This document shows positions 24,219-36,165 of a DNA stretch of 64,000 bases, piece by piece. A program made the translations under genes and the position numbers. The notes beneath the pieces are model-generated. The model worked only from the letters and a program-made list of their open reading frames with translations. It searched no databases and was not told where the DNA came from. The DNA comes from Dysidea avara (lineage: Eukaryota; Porifera; Demospongiae; Dictyoceratida; Dysideidae): positions 6,746,001-6,810,000 of the forward strand of contig NC_089274.1 of NCBI RefSeq assembly GCF_963678975.1, in the 5' to 3' direction. How positions within the stretch are numbered: the stretch's first letter is position 1; the number at the start of each line of letters is the position of its first letter.

Positions 24219-24742
24219 CTACAACTACGCTGTTCAATTATATGCTCATTGTTTATCGCTCATGTTAATTTTAACCATGCATTCATGTTGTTGTAATTGA
24301 GATAAATGTAAAAAGATATCATATGATGAGATTACATTGCTGATACAGTCAACAACTTGAATTAGCATTCTTGTGATAATCTACATAATTATGTATTATA
24401 CAAACACCATGCAGTATGCAATGTACTGTTCATCTGTTGAATTCAGTTTTATAGCTACACATGCATGTACTCTAGAAATGTATACCTAAACCGAAAACAG
24501 TACTCCATAATAGTTTGCAATGCCTTCACATATATAGTGGCTAATTGAGAATCATTAGGTGTAATATGCTCTCCTTCTATAGTAGGACCAATAATTGGCG
24601 TGCTAAACAAATCCATTATTGTGATATGTGTAGAATCACCAATTCAATTACTATCCACTTTGTATTCAATGTCATTACTAAAAATGGGTTAAATCATACA
24701 GGATGCAATTTGGTTTTTGATTATAAGAATGCAATAATACGT

Positions 24743-24962
24743 GTACGTACAAATTTTTGAGGGGCGTAATTTTTGTGGATTTTGTGGTTGTTCGGCTTTC
24801 CGCAAAATTTTTGTCCTCGAAAATAAATGATTATCAGAGTTGGCTCTATGCTTTCTAGTAGATAGCCTCAGTGAAAAACAACTGGTCCTTGAAAATAAAA
24901 CCACAAAAATCCTGAAATTTGTCAATCTGCAAAAATTATGTACCTCAAAAATTTGTATGTAT
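24743..24962. mobile_element. MITE with CGTACAAATTTTTGAGG ends
   Basis: ACGTACAAATTTTTGAGGGG...TAATTTTTG at left is mirrored by CAAAAATTATGTACCTCAAAAATTTGTATGTA at right. A 116-codon minus-strand frame runs across it and its flank, but is composed of the repeat and has no recognisable domain. Confidence 0.75.
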
Positions 24963-25961
24963 ATGGTAGTCTTGACTAATTGTTTGTACATGTAGGTAAT
25001 AAATGTAGTTTGTCCCAACAAACAAAAGTTAACGGGCAAGCATTAAGGTGGGATGGGTGCAGCATGTGGTTTTGGCTAAGGCTTCTGCGGTAAATTATAT
25101 TTTGGCACCTACTGTTCTCCTGTGACCTGGTTTATTGTAACAATTACCCATTGTTAGTTGTAGCATTGCTACTCAGCAGTGGTAGTGTTTAGTGTTAGTT
25201 AGTCTTTATAGAAAGGGAAATAGTCACTGGAAACATTTGTGTAGCCAATACATGGGGGAACCCAAGGGGATGACTGTATTAAATTAGTGTAGTAACCTAT
25301 ATAGGCCTTGCTGCAAATATATATAGTAATATTAATGTAGCAAATTTTCCCATCAGAAACTCAAGTCCTGCTACCATGCTGTGCACTTCCTCTGGACTTT
25401 CTTGTTTTAATGAGACAAAAATAATATCCTTATATAGCAGCAAAGCATATAGCTTCCTGTGTGGCTACGCTGTTAATTACATGTGTACTTAAAAGATGAT
25501 AGCTATGCCAACAATGTAAACATGATAGTACATCAAGTACAAAATAGGTAACACAATACTTTTGTAACCAAAATAAGTAGTAAATTCTACTCATGCAGAT
25601 CTTGTGACTTGCATTGTAGATAAACAACTATGGGATACAATATTTATTTTTACAGCCCCGTTGTTTTCATTATATAGTGGTAAGGGAATCACTGCATGAT
25701 AGTATGGATGAGAGTAGCATTAGGAAATCAGTGTTTGTTTTTAACTATTTGTATACGTACCAATTGGCTTTGCACAATAACCTGAACTATCATCTGAAGA
25801 ACAATGCTTGTCTATCAAATGTATATATAGGTCTGTCCATGGGGTACAGTGAGTCTATCACAAGGTGAACATTTGTAAACACATATCCATGGTTAATACA
25901 ACGTGTTGTATAATAATGTGAACTATATCATAAGGTGTTGTCAAACTTGTCATGACTACAC
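24963..25961. other. No gene recognised
   Basis: Short frames only. The last 100 bases are paralogous to 900-1001 (intron before the anchor exon). Confidence 0.4.
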
Positions 25962-26118
25962 GAAACCACCAGACTTTAGTTCACCACTAGTAGTTGTCAA
26001 TATTACATCAGATGAGTCCATCTCATCAAGTCCACTCCTCTTGGAATATCTCACAGTACCATTAAATGTATCTACATCACTGTGGCTCTGTAAGGAACTG
26101 GGTATAACAATTCTGTAA
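25962..26118 (+). pseudogene. Terminal anchor exon, copy 2 (acceptor lost)
   Basis: The frame is open (PPDFSSPLVVVNITSDES, then PLLLEYLTVPLNV, ending SLWLCKELGITIL) and parallels the exon at 1002-1164. The splice acceptor, TGACAG in copy 1, reads GACTACAC here, and a deletion shortens the hydrophobic segment after VPLNV. It is probably a non-functional duplicate. Confidence 0.6.
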
Positions 26119-26349
26119 CATTTTTACCTTTTATTATTGTGCACTGTACTTAAATTGTTTTATCTGAATTACATGCTAAGTATTATTATTGGCTATAAGC
26201 ATTAACATATATAGGTACAGCACTACAGTAGCTAACATTGTGACATGATCATTTGTTATAGTGTTGTAGTACTATGTACTGTGAAGAAAAATATTTTTAC
26301 TATAGTGCTTTTAGTAAATTTTTAATAATACATCATATTGTACGGTAGT

Positions 26350-26930
26350 ACTGTATATTAGGGATCATGCAGTTTTGGGCTTTCTCGCCCAAAAATATCA
26401 TGCTAACACCAGCCTCAAATTTCCTTCATAACAGCTTGACAGTATTGGTTAGGCATAGCCAAGCCTAAAAATACCTTCAGAGTGACCCCAAACTCTTCCA
26501 ACAGGTTTCTACTGAATTTTAAAATTTTCTATTTAACAGAATTTTACTCTGACTAACTAACTAACTAATGCAAGCATAACTCAACAATGGGTAAGGCTAT
26601 GGGCTTGATTTTTTCACTGTTTGACATCGCATTGTCCCGAGACGTGACTTTTCACCAACCGCAGTACGTATAATGCATGTATCATGGACTTACCTTTGTC
26701 CTCCTTTGTGTTCCAGTTCTTTTCGCTGACAACGCAAGGTGTTGATTTGCAATAGCACAATACGGCTTCCCTCTGGCTGTGTCATGCTTTTCGCCCAATT
26801 TTTCTGTAGAGACTGGATTCATTGCAGAGAAGTTTCTTGTACTGTTCTTCGTTTGTAATGCTGTGTAACCAGCGGAGTACAGCTACAAACAAAGTGTAAT
26901 GGCTACCTTACTTTTCAGTGCATAATTGAT
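26350..26930 (-). repeat. Dispersed repeat, shared with 38.2-38.7 and 61.1-61.6 kb
   Basis: In minus orientation it contains CACAAAGGAGGACAAAGGTAAGTCCATGAT and CAAGCCCATAGCCTTA, as do the two other copies (plus orientation). The shared part is a few hundred bases, with no coding frame. Family not identified. Confidence 0.6.
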
Positions 26931-27084
26931 TATTGGGGCACGCGTTTAGACGCAAATATATTTATGGAATGCCTGGCACCATTCTTTCTTTTAATGTGGT
27001 ACACGTGGATTCAGTAGTCATAATTGTGTTATTAAAAAAGTAAACAAACAAGTAGAAGGAAAAAATAGGAATTTTAAGCTGGAT

Positions 27085-27313
27085 TAGGGATCAAAAAAGC
27101 AGGGAAATAAGGGAACAGCTGAAAGTTGTGAAACAAGGGAGGCTGCCTATACCTGCAGATATACTAGTGGACATCCCTAATTCAGTCATGGTTATAGACT
27201 GAAGAGTAGGGATTAGATGTCCACTAGTATATCTGCAGGTATAGGAAACCTCCCTTGTTTCACAACTTTCAGCTGTTCCCTTGCTTCCCTGCTCTTCTGT
27301 TTTTTGATCCCTA
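27085..27313. mobile_element. Near-perfect foldback element, arms about 105 bp, TA-flanked
   Basis: The left half (GGGATCAAAAAAGCAGGGAA...GGACATCCCTAATTCAGTC) is mirrored by the right half (GACTGAAGAGTAGGGATTAG...TTTTTGATCCC). TA lies at both borders, as for Tc1/mariner-type integration. A decayed relative lies at about 37690-37810 (AACAAGGGAGGTCACCTACA...TTTATGATCCCTA). The 79- and 81-codon frames on the two strands are mirror images of each other. Confidence 0.9.
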
Positions 27314-28135
27314 GCAAGCCTAGAAGATGCAGACACGGATGGGGTATGGAGCTGTGCATCACATTGTTCAAGAGTTCACAGAACTTTTATGGACAGAAAA
27401 GAAGGATTAGCAGCTCCTATTGGGAATGGATGGAGCTGAGGGAGGACTGGAAATAGTGTTTAATGCTTGGCCAGAAGGAATTTAGTAACTGCACATATGT
27501 ATGACCATGCAGATTTTACCACTTATCACGTAACATAGGTGCTAAGACACATTATTGAAAAGGTATTTTTTGACAATGTATAAAGGAAATGAGAAGCCAT
27601 AGTAATTTTACAGACATTGTATTAATCACAATGTTAGTTGCGTGTTGAATTTCTATTACGTATATAGTAGTCATGGAGTATACTATGTAGTAGTCATGGA
27701 GTATACTAGTTATGTAGTTCAACTGTACAGGTATCTCTTAGCAATGAGTAAGGTATCAGTTTCAAACATAACCAAATTTAGTAGTGCCTATCCAAATAAC
27801 ATCAGAATGCTCTTATTACGCAGGAACGTAATTCCTATATATCTATTACACCGTATACACATGCATGTTAATTTGTGCAAAAATATTTCAATAGAATAAT
27901 TACGACAAAAAGAGTATGTGTAATTAATTTTGTATATTATGCATTTATTTGGTGTTAGAATTACATTTATAATAACCAGTGTCCTATAAATGAAGAGTGG
28001 GAGTGCAATATTTCCTTGGTTAAACGCGTTTTTGAGTATCGAGTAGCGGTCGATTTGAAGTCACTGCATCAATTTTTGGAACCAAGGTAATAAAAACACT
28101 GCAGTGTTCAACCAAGTAAACATGGTATATATGGT
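27314..28135. other. No gene recognised
   Basis: Contains the short direct repeat TAGTAGTCATGGAGTATACTA (27665-27710) and an 85-codon frame without recognisable features. Confidence 0.4.
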
Positions 28136-28778
28136 ATATGTGACCAGATCTGTGAAAACCCGACATAATGGCACATTTTTCAAATTCTTTATTATTGAAT
28201 ATTTATACTCTACTTAGCCGAGTGCATGCTCTGACCAAGTTTCAGCCTTGTATGCCAACAACTTTTGGAGTTACAGCTCTACAAAGTAGCAGCAACAGAA
28301 AGATCGATTTGTACAGCAAGTATTGGGAAAATAAGTTAAAGGTGCTTACAAAAATGACTGTAACTTACAAACGCAATGCAGTACAGAGTTGCAACTTGCA
28401 CCATCGTGTTCGCCATGAATAGCGGAGTCCATTACATGGTGAGATTTTCTCCTACCACCTTTCTTCACTACATACAGAGACAAAATCAGTGAAGAAAAAT
28501 CGACCGCTTCGACATGACGTAAACAATTGCCCATAACTCACGTATCCTTCAGGCTACTGTTACAAAACCAAATTTTTTGAACTCTTCTTGAGTAAGCGAA
28601 TAAGATAGTACCCATATTTTTTATCATTGCACCCTTTCTTCATAAAGAACAAGGCATTTAAAAATTTTACAATTTTTTTTTCATTTACGCAAATATTTTA
28701 CACATTGTAATCAATAGCCTATACTGAAAATTTAGGCTTGTTCCATTATGTCGGGTTTTCGCAGATCCGGTCACATAT
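28136..28778. mobile_element. Element with about 35-bp inverted ends (ATATGTGACCAGATCTG...)
   Basis: ATATGTGACCAGATCTGTGA and AAACCCGACATAATGG at the left are inverted at the right as CCATTATGTCGGGTTTTCGC and AGATCCGGTCACATAT. Related ends occur at 9.7/10.56 kb and at 63.28/63.66 kb. Frames of 84 and 62 codons inside show no transposase motif. Confidence 0.8.
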
Positions 28779-29464
28779 ATTGTATAGAGGAAGTTGATAG
28801 CTTTTCACCATATAAGTTGGTCAGACATGTCATGCACAGTTCAAGTGCTAACAGTTAGCTATAGTCATATACATTTCACAGCTTATACTATAAATTGTAA
28901 TAAAACAAATGGGTCTACATTCAGAAATGGGAGCCGTATAAAATTAGTGGTATATATTAAGATTGCGGGACAATTCCTTGGACTCTCCCATATGTACTGT
29001 CTTGAGTGAATTCAATAGATTTGTCTGTACTACAACTTATTAATATACACAAATACCCTTTCCACTTTCATGCTCATTTGTAGGCAGCCACAATATTAAG
29101 AGTGTGAAGTACACAGTGTTGAGATGCAATTTAATTTGTACAATAACACACATTTAGAGTTTTGACTCACCGTTCTTGACAGCTGCATAGGTAAGGCTGG
29201 GTTGTATTGTAAATGGTCTTTAAACAAGCACAAATCCCAAAACCAGTCTACAACCAGGTGTAGGGCTCACTGTATTATGTATTCATCATGCCGTAAATGC
29301 TTGCTGTAATAATGATTAAATGATGTGCTTGTTGCACATATATAAATGTAATGTTGCATTATGTTGCATTATGTTGTATTGGTGATGCTATGAGCACAAG
29401 AAATTACTCATAATGCCAAACTCTTAACTATAGCTAGTGATATAAAAACAAACTATATAGATGA
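28779..29464. other. Duplicated non-coding DNA
   Basis: From about 29.1 kb it matches 2.85-3.18 kb, upstream of the KAT2 bromodomain relic. No coding signal. Confidence 0.5.
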
Positions 29465-32150
29465 TCAGGTCATGTCTACCATTGCTGCAACTTCATTCAT
29501 CTTGTTGATCTCTATAGCGTTGGCATACCTGATGATTTTTTGTTCTACGATTAGTCTTAACATGTCAGCTATGAACATGAGTAATATCCAGACTTGAATC
29601 TCTAGTGTGTAAGTCTGTGTAGTACAGTAATTTTCCGGTCTGTTATCAAAAATAAACTTCGTGCGTGTTCACCATCAACGTTGCACGTGATGCAAATATG
29701 TTCTAGATACGGTAGTAGACACTAATAATCAAAAGGTGAATCATTAATCAACTGAATATGACAGAAGAGTCCCTTTACTGATACTTTATCTACCTAAATA
29801 CAGTGGTTTTCCAGTTTGTTATCACAAATGGAAATGCAATATGCGCATGTGCAATTAAAATTGCTCGTGAATATTTAGGTGGATAAAAGTATCAGTAAAA
29901 GGACTCTTCTGTCATTAATGACTCACCCTTAGAGTATTAGTGTCTACTACAGTATCTAGAACATATTTGCACCACGTGTAACGTTGCTGGTGAGCATGCG
30001 CGAAGTTTATTTTTGACAACAGACCAGAAAATTACTATAAAATATTATCACTGTACTCATAACAAAGGAATTAACACAATAACATCCTAATTACATTAAT
30101 GAACTTGAACAATTGTTACTAAACAATAGTACAATAATAAAAGCAGTTTACTACATAGGCTATACACTCATGTTTTGGGGAAAACCAAAGGAAATACCCT
30201 AATGGGCTCATTTAATATTGTTTAACATAATTATAACTATAAATCATAACTATATACGTATCTATAATATATTGATCACAAAACAGCATAGAACTAGATA
30301 AAGTTTTAAAAAAAACGTATGTATACAGTCTCCAAATTCCTATACCATAACATTACTCCCACATTACTTATATAGGACAGTAGTTAATAAAATCAATTAA
30401 CATAATATCACTTGTACATATATATTTTCTTCCAAATAAGGAACTTCTAATATGACAACTGAGTAGTTGATAAACACACTCACCTATGGGATATCAGATA
30501 ATCTCATAATAATCTGGATACTCATCTCGGCTCCTTGAATGGTCCCTGTGAACATCAATGTTTGTGACCCCATCATCTGACAAACTGTCAATGTGATTAA
30601 CAAGATTATGTCCATATACTGACACAATCAAATTCAAACTGTACAGCTGCACAGGGATAGAACTGATGAACAATGCTGTAGGTACATGTAACATTGCTCA
30701 TGATCATGAGTGAGTTGTTTTCATTATTTACCTTGACTTGGTTGAGAACATTCCTCAACACGACAAGTAACAGGATGAGAAGAACAAGATACAAACCTAC
30801 TGTCTTCAGGTGAAGACTTCCAACTATTCTCAACTAAACAGAAAAGCAACAGTGTTAACATAACGTAAACTGTCAACAAAACTGATGTCAAATTGCATCA
30901 CAGTAATTTATTAATTGTTATGACATATCAAGTTACATAATACAATGTTCTATAGTGCACAGTTAGCATCACCTAGTCACAAGTGGTCAGGTACACACAT
31001 ACACGCGTACACAGATGATGGTGCAGTCTGACTTAATTCACCAGTGGGTTTTGTGTGAGGCTATATGTTGGCCTAAGGCCTACAAATGCACCACACACTA
31101 CTCACATAAACAGTGGCTCTCCAAGTATTTTGAATGGAAATTTCTGTAATAATGTCCTCATGTTCTTCCAATTTCCTTAAATCTCACTAAAGGAATATGT
31201 TCTAGCCTCATGTTTGCTTACAACAAATAGCATCTGGTTATCTGCTTTAAAACTCATGCAAAAAAAAAGAGCAAATACAAGACCTATAACTGTTTATACC
31301 AACACAGTTGTTAGAGATAACCAGTTACAGATGAATGATTTTAGTCACAGAGTCATAGATTTCCTACAAACCCAACATTACCATTTCTTTCTCAAGAAAC
31401 TCATGCTACCATGAAGTCTAGTACAGATACCAAATGTCTTCATCATTTTTGACTACCCACTTGTTCGCATGAAATAGTGCAGGAAAACATAATCACTGTA
31501 CTCTCGGAACATGAATACCACATACAGTAATGCCAATAGATATTTTCTCAGATTGATATTTAGAAACAAACACAACACAGTGGCAGATTTAGGAGGTTTC
31601 CACAGAAAAATGATTATGCAACAGTTGAGTATTTTAATTTACTATTTGAGTATTTTAATTAATTATTGCGGCGTGCGCCTGTAATAAGTTCCCTACAAAC
31701 TTCATACTTTTGCCTTTGAAATCACTATTACAACGTTCAACAGCCTGTAGTGACCCCCTTTTTTTGGTCTTCGACTTACAGCTAGGCTGAAGTTGCAATT
31801 CCAGAGTGGAACCTGAAACCCCCTCTGAAAATTTCTAGATCAGCCACTGCAACACCATACAGATTACTGTGTCATGTTTATAAATATTAATATCAGGTTG
31901 GCAAGCACTGTTTGTTGTAAATAAAATTAGTTTGTCAACCAATATTACAATTACAGGAGTCACAACATAAAACTTTCACAGACTTACTTATCCCAGGGAT
32001 ATCCTGTATATCAATCCTGTGGACACCTTGGTTAAAAGTTAATCCAGAATGTACTTTCTGATCTCAGCTTGCTTCATCTCAATCAACTGTCTTATCACTT
32101 CTTTCTGCTTCTTGATGATTATTGAGAATTGAGCATATGGTACATACTCT
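29465..32150 (-). pseudogene. KAT2: KAT2 (GCN5/PCAF) C-terminal block, copy 2: end of HAT domain and bromodomain
   Basis: Exon relics in gene order on the minus strand. (1) 32150-31988: YVPYAQFSIIIKKQKE then VIRQLIEMKQAEIRK; after a 1-nt deletion the next frame continues VHSGLTFNQGVHRIDIQDI and PGI to a GTAAGT donor, colinear with the family's IPYTEFSVIIKKQKE...IPGI segment. (2) about 30765-30732: VVLRNVLNQVK, intact here but with its 5' part deleted. (3) 30545-30484: GPFKEP, then DEYPDYYEII, a TGA and YPI; the TGA is at the same codon as in copy 1. (4) about 29602-29465: FIADMLRLI and RYANAIE remain, but the acetyl-lysine-binding YN region is deleted. Lesions differ from copy 1 except for the shared TGA. 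The 29635-30037 element splits exons 3 and 4. Confidence 0.9.
29635..30037. mobile_element. Foldback element with about 180-bp arms, TA-flanked
   Basis: CAGTAATTTTCCGGTCTGTT...AAAATAAACTTCG at left mirrors CGAAGTTTATTTTTGACAAC...AGAAAATTACT at right, and the arms continue through TCTAGATAC, AGTGTCTACTA and GACAGAAGAGTCC. Paralogous copy 1 (near 3.34 kb) is empty. A related TTTTCCAGTTTGTTATCACAAA end lies near the centre, suggesting nested or rearranged members. Confidence 0.9.
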
Positions 32151-34712
32151 GGGGTTTAGTTAACACTGTGTAGCATAGTGGAGAACCAGTTAATTATAGC
32201 ATACGTGTAACAATTAACTCTGGATAACAAAAAATTAATCTTAATATTATTTTCGTTTTACTTCTCTTCACAAATGTTTGCAAATACTTGTCACATCGTG
32301 CATGTATGATATGCTATTTCAATAATAAGGTAAAACAAAGTGATAGATTAATACTAATCGTGAAATTGTTATGCACACAAACAGTTATGTTCTCACAGTT
32401 ACAAAATATCGATGCACCCTAGTCTATAATTAGACACATCACGTTTACATCGTGTTTACATCACGTTGGAATAATAGAATGCTGTCAATCTTTCTTCACC
32501 GATTTTGACTTATCTAGTGAAAGAAAGGGATACAGGGAAAAACCTACCCAGCAATGGATCTAATGGTGAATATGATGGTACAAGCTTCAACTCATATATT
32601 TTTATACTCATAAGTGCCTGTGATTAATTTCCCACTGTACAAAGTGATTTTTCTGCTGTTGTTGCTTTGCAGTACTGTATCAAAATATATAATTGCTATC
32701 AAATTTTCTAACTTACTATTGCCCACAACATTACGGACATCTATTAGCAGATATTGCTAGAAGCAACAGCATACTTGCGCTATGCATAACACTTCACTTC
32801 TGATTACTTTTATAGCTGAATACACTGCACATGAGTTCTCCTTATCTATGCTCTTAAAATAGACATACTATTGCTGTATAGGAATTCAGATTGAGAAAAT
32901 TAAATACAGGTAGTTCCAAATATCTCTGCCAAAATAAGAAAACAATTGATATTTCTTTAGATTAATTGGTTCCTTAACTGACAAAAATAGATACCTACCT
33001 AATCTATGTACTTATCATGTAGTAAGAGACGCAATCTAGCAACAATGACTATTAGGAATACTATGACTATTATTGGCAACAATACGGGATGCACCAATAC
33101 CACTTTTTATCAGCCGATCCGCACTTTAGGTGGAAACTGATTGATACTGATACTTTGCCACAGAAGCATTATTTACAAGAAACAGCCAGTACCTCCACTG
33201 CTGTTTTAATAAGCCAATTTACTTGTAATGTGCTTGCTAATGTCTTATAGCACTGCCTGTTGGTTTTGTGGCCATCCTGAATCATGACAGCACCTATGGC
33301 TTCAATGAATCCTGTTTTGTGGCTTATTGCCCCATTCAACTGTACTAACAATCATAATCACTGGCTTCTTCCTTAATAGTCCATTCCATTCGCTATGTAT
33401 CTTGAAAATAACGTCATAAAAAGTACCAGTATCAGTTATGGTATCGGGCACTTAAAACCATAACCGATACCACCAAAAAAATAGCCAATATCAATAAGTA
33501 AAATATTGGCCCCCATTAAACATGTAAGTTTTTATCAGAAAACTTCTTGTAATCCACCAAGCACCATATAAGACAATAATAGCACACTGATAGTTCAACA
33601 TACACACAATGTGACGCTTTGTCACCAAGACAACTTCCACAATTAATTACTGCACGAACTTCCATAATTAATTAAATTACTGCACGAAAAGACACATCAT
33701 ATGAAATGAAATTCATTACTTAGTAACAGTTTATATTGGAGAAATAAAATTAGAAGCCAAATACCAGCATGACACATTCTGACAACATATGTGTGCGTGC
33801 GTGCGTGCATGCGTGTGTGTAGTAAATGCCAAGGTAACCATACATGTTATACAAGTATTGTATAGCAGAGTCGATTAGGGAACAAAAATAAGTTCAACAG
33901 AGCAAATTCACTAATAAGTGATCCATGAAATATTATGTACTCAATCCATCAACAAACATGTACAAGGAAGAGGTAAGTTTCATAATTAATAATCAGTCAG
34001 TGGGCATGGTTCCACATAAGTTTCCTACACATGAATGTGACTTCAAACACATGCCTATCTATGCTTCAACACACTGGACATGATTTAGTAAAGAAGCTGA
34101 CCTGCTGCAAGGCTAGACTATGACTCGTACAGACAGCTCCTCTAGAATTTAAAACTGAATTCCTGGCAACCACAGGCAGAATCGCTGAATCACATCATAT
34201 TAACCTTACTATACACAGAATCACATCTAAATACTCGCTATGAAATAAGGAACTCGACTACATTGTTTTGATTTACATAAAGGTGCCTCATAGAACTATT
34301 CTATATAGTTCACTTATGGTGCGATCCATTTGGCAGCTGGTTTCATACTATTTCTGGTGTTGCACAGAGATAAAATAGTGAAGGGTTGTCTCCACCTGCC
34401 CCCATTGATTTATAGTAGAGGAATCATTGAATAGGTTAGTACATGCAGTAGTGATGATATGCAGTTTCTAATAAAGTGTTAACTTCACTTCTAACTAGTT
34501 TGTAGTCACACCAATCTAGTGTAGTGCAATAGATTTCAAGTTGAAGAACTATTTAATTTGCCTATTTAAATAACAAATACTTAATACACTAGTCCTATGA
34601 AGTATGGGTGTGTCCATTTCAATACTACTAGTGCATCTTGCTATGAAACACACTAGACAGTTTGTAGCTGAAACTAGCTTATATTCCTTGCATGAGGTGT
34701 AATACCCCATGA
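32151..34712. other. Paralogue of about 11.1-14.6 kb within the KAT2 relic
   Basis: Introns and decayed DNA between the acetyltransferase core exon (35.7 kb) and the C-terminal block. The exon that should hold the acetyl-CoA-binding Q/R-x-x-G-x-G motif is not visible. A minus-strand frame at 33169-33351 contains AISHKTGFIEAIG, weakly like the family's AIGYFKKQGFSKEI. GATGCACCAATACC near 33.09 kb looks like a hAT terminus. Confidence 0.4.
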
Positions 34713-34714
34713 TA

Positions 34715-35095
34715 ATGATTGCGTAAAGTAACATGGATATTTTAGTAATTGTTTGTTTATATTGCCATTAAGGGTTACTGTATTTAGTCCAACTCGGCCA
34801 CTAAACCAAGTGAAAACATGATAGCATTAAAGGGAAATGGCTAATGTTAATATTTGACACTGCCAAGCGGATCCCTAAAAAGGTGGCAACACGCTCATTT
34901 GTGCAACCATTTTTTTAGCGAGCTGGAGTTATTTTGGATCCTTACTACACTTCCCTTGTACAATAACTGTTGAATACTTGGTTGAATAACGCAGAAATCT
35001 GGCAAACAAAGATCCGTTGCCACGTACGCATTTCAAATTACCATTTCGCATAAACAAACAATTACTGAAATATCCATGTTACTTTATGCAATCAT
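34715..35095. mobile_element. MITE with about 45-bp inverted repeats, TA-flanked
   Basis: ATGATTGCGTAAAGTAACAT and GGATATTTTAGTAATTGTTTGTTTA at left pair with TAAACAAACAATTACTGAAATATCC and ATGTTACTTTATGCAATCAT at right. TA borders both sides. It is absent from the paralogous DNA near 14.58 kb. Confidence 0.85.
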
Positions 35096-35653
35096 TAATC
35101 ACGGGCTAATATACCGTTCAACACTCTTGGTTTCTATTATATACTCTTGGTATGGGTCCCATATCCCTAACAATACAGAACTACTATATACATGAATGAG
35201 GGTATTATGTGTAATTGTGCATATGGTGTACATAAGTATTATCCAAGTACCTCTGTTTTATTACAATTTTAAGGCCTATTTTAGCAAAATAATACATTTA
35301 ATTCATTAAATGGATCCAACAATGGAGTATTTGAGTGACATTACAAGGTTAGGGGATGGGAAATAATGTCATTGACAATACTCTTCAAAGAACTAGTTAT
35401 CATAACACAATAAAGTTTAAATGATGCTATCATTTCAGTGGTAATGTGATCAGAGCAGTGATCTTACTACTAAGTAAAGACTTAACTGTCCCAGGTGGTA
35501 TTTAATAGTTCCTAACAACAGTGAGGCTTTTAACACAGGTAGCATTGGGAAATTCTAGGAAGGGAAACTCTTTGTAGGACACGTTATGAGAAAACAAACT
35601 GACACATACAAAAAGTATTTGTATTTCTATACAGAATATTACATATTTTGTTA

Positions 35654-35785
<132 letters not shown>

Positions 35786-35859
35786 CTATGGAGAAAAGTA
35801 ATGAAACCATTTAATGTTATATTTTCATATTCCACTGTAACATGACAATTTGTTCAATA

Positions 35860-36165
35860 GAAAATAGAGACAATATAGAAGTACCACAACATATAGACTA
35901 ATACAGTACGCACATTACAAGCTTCAATTCCCAAGACCACCATGCATTCAGACCAATACAAAACTAATGAGCCTTTATATTTCTTCAACAGAAGGGATGT
36001 CCATTGTTGCAAGACAATGCTTTTTAAGTACACCAGAAAATCATTGTCATGGGAATGAATTTGCATGTAAAATCACTGTTACCACCTATTATTGTAACGA
36101 GTTCCTGACTAGCATGACAATAATACAATACAAAGGATTCCTTTTGGTCTAAACATGATACACTA
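35860..36165 (+). other. Inverted paralogue of 16.57-16.93 kb, open frame
   Basis: The plus-strand frame 35967-36152 shares ACKIT and FLTSMTI with the minus-strand frame at 16516-16815, and the DNA around it (GACAATGCTTTT, AAAATCATTGTCAT, CTTCAATTCCCAAGACCA) matches in reverse. The protein is not recognised. Confidence 0.45.

Noticed and set aside
24689..25039. 116-codon minus-strand frame
   Set aside because: Runs through the MITE at 24743-24962 and its flank; no domain and no splice context.
27091..27456. Frames of 79-81 codons on both strands with near-identical proteins
   Set aside because: Mirror translations of the foldback element at 27085-27313.
33169..33351. 60-codon minus frame as a gene
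   Set aside because: At best a decayed KAT2 segment; similarity is too weak to call an exon with confidence.
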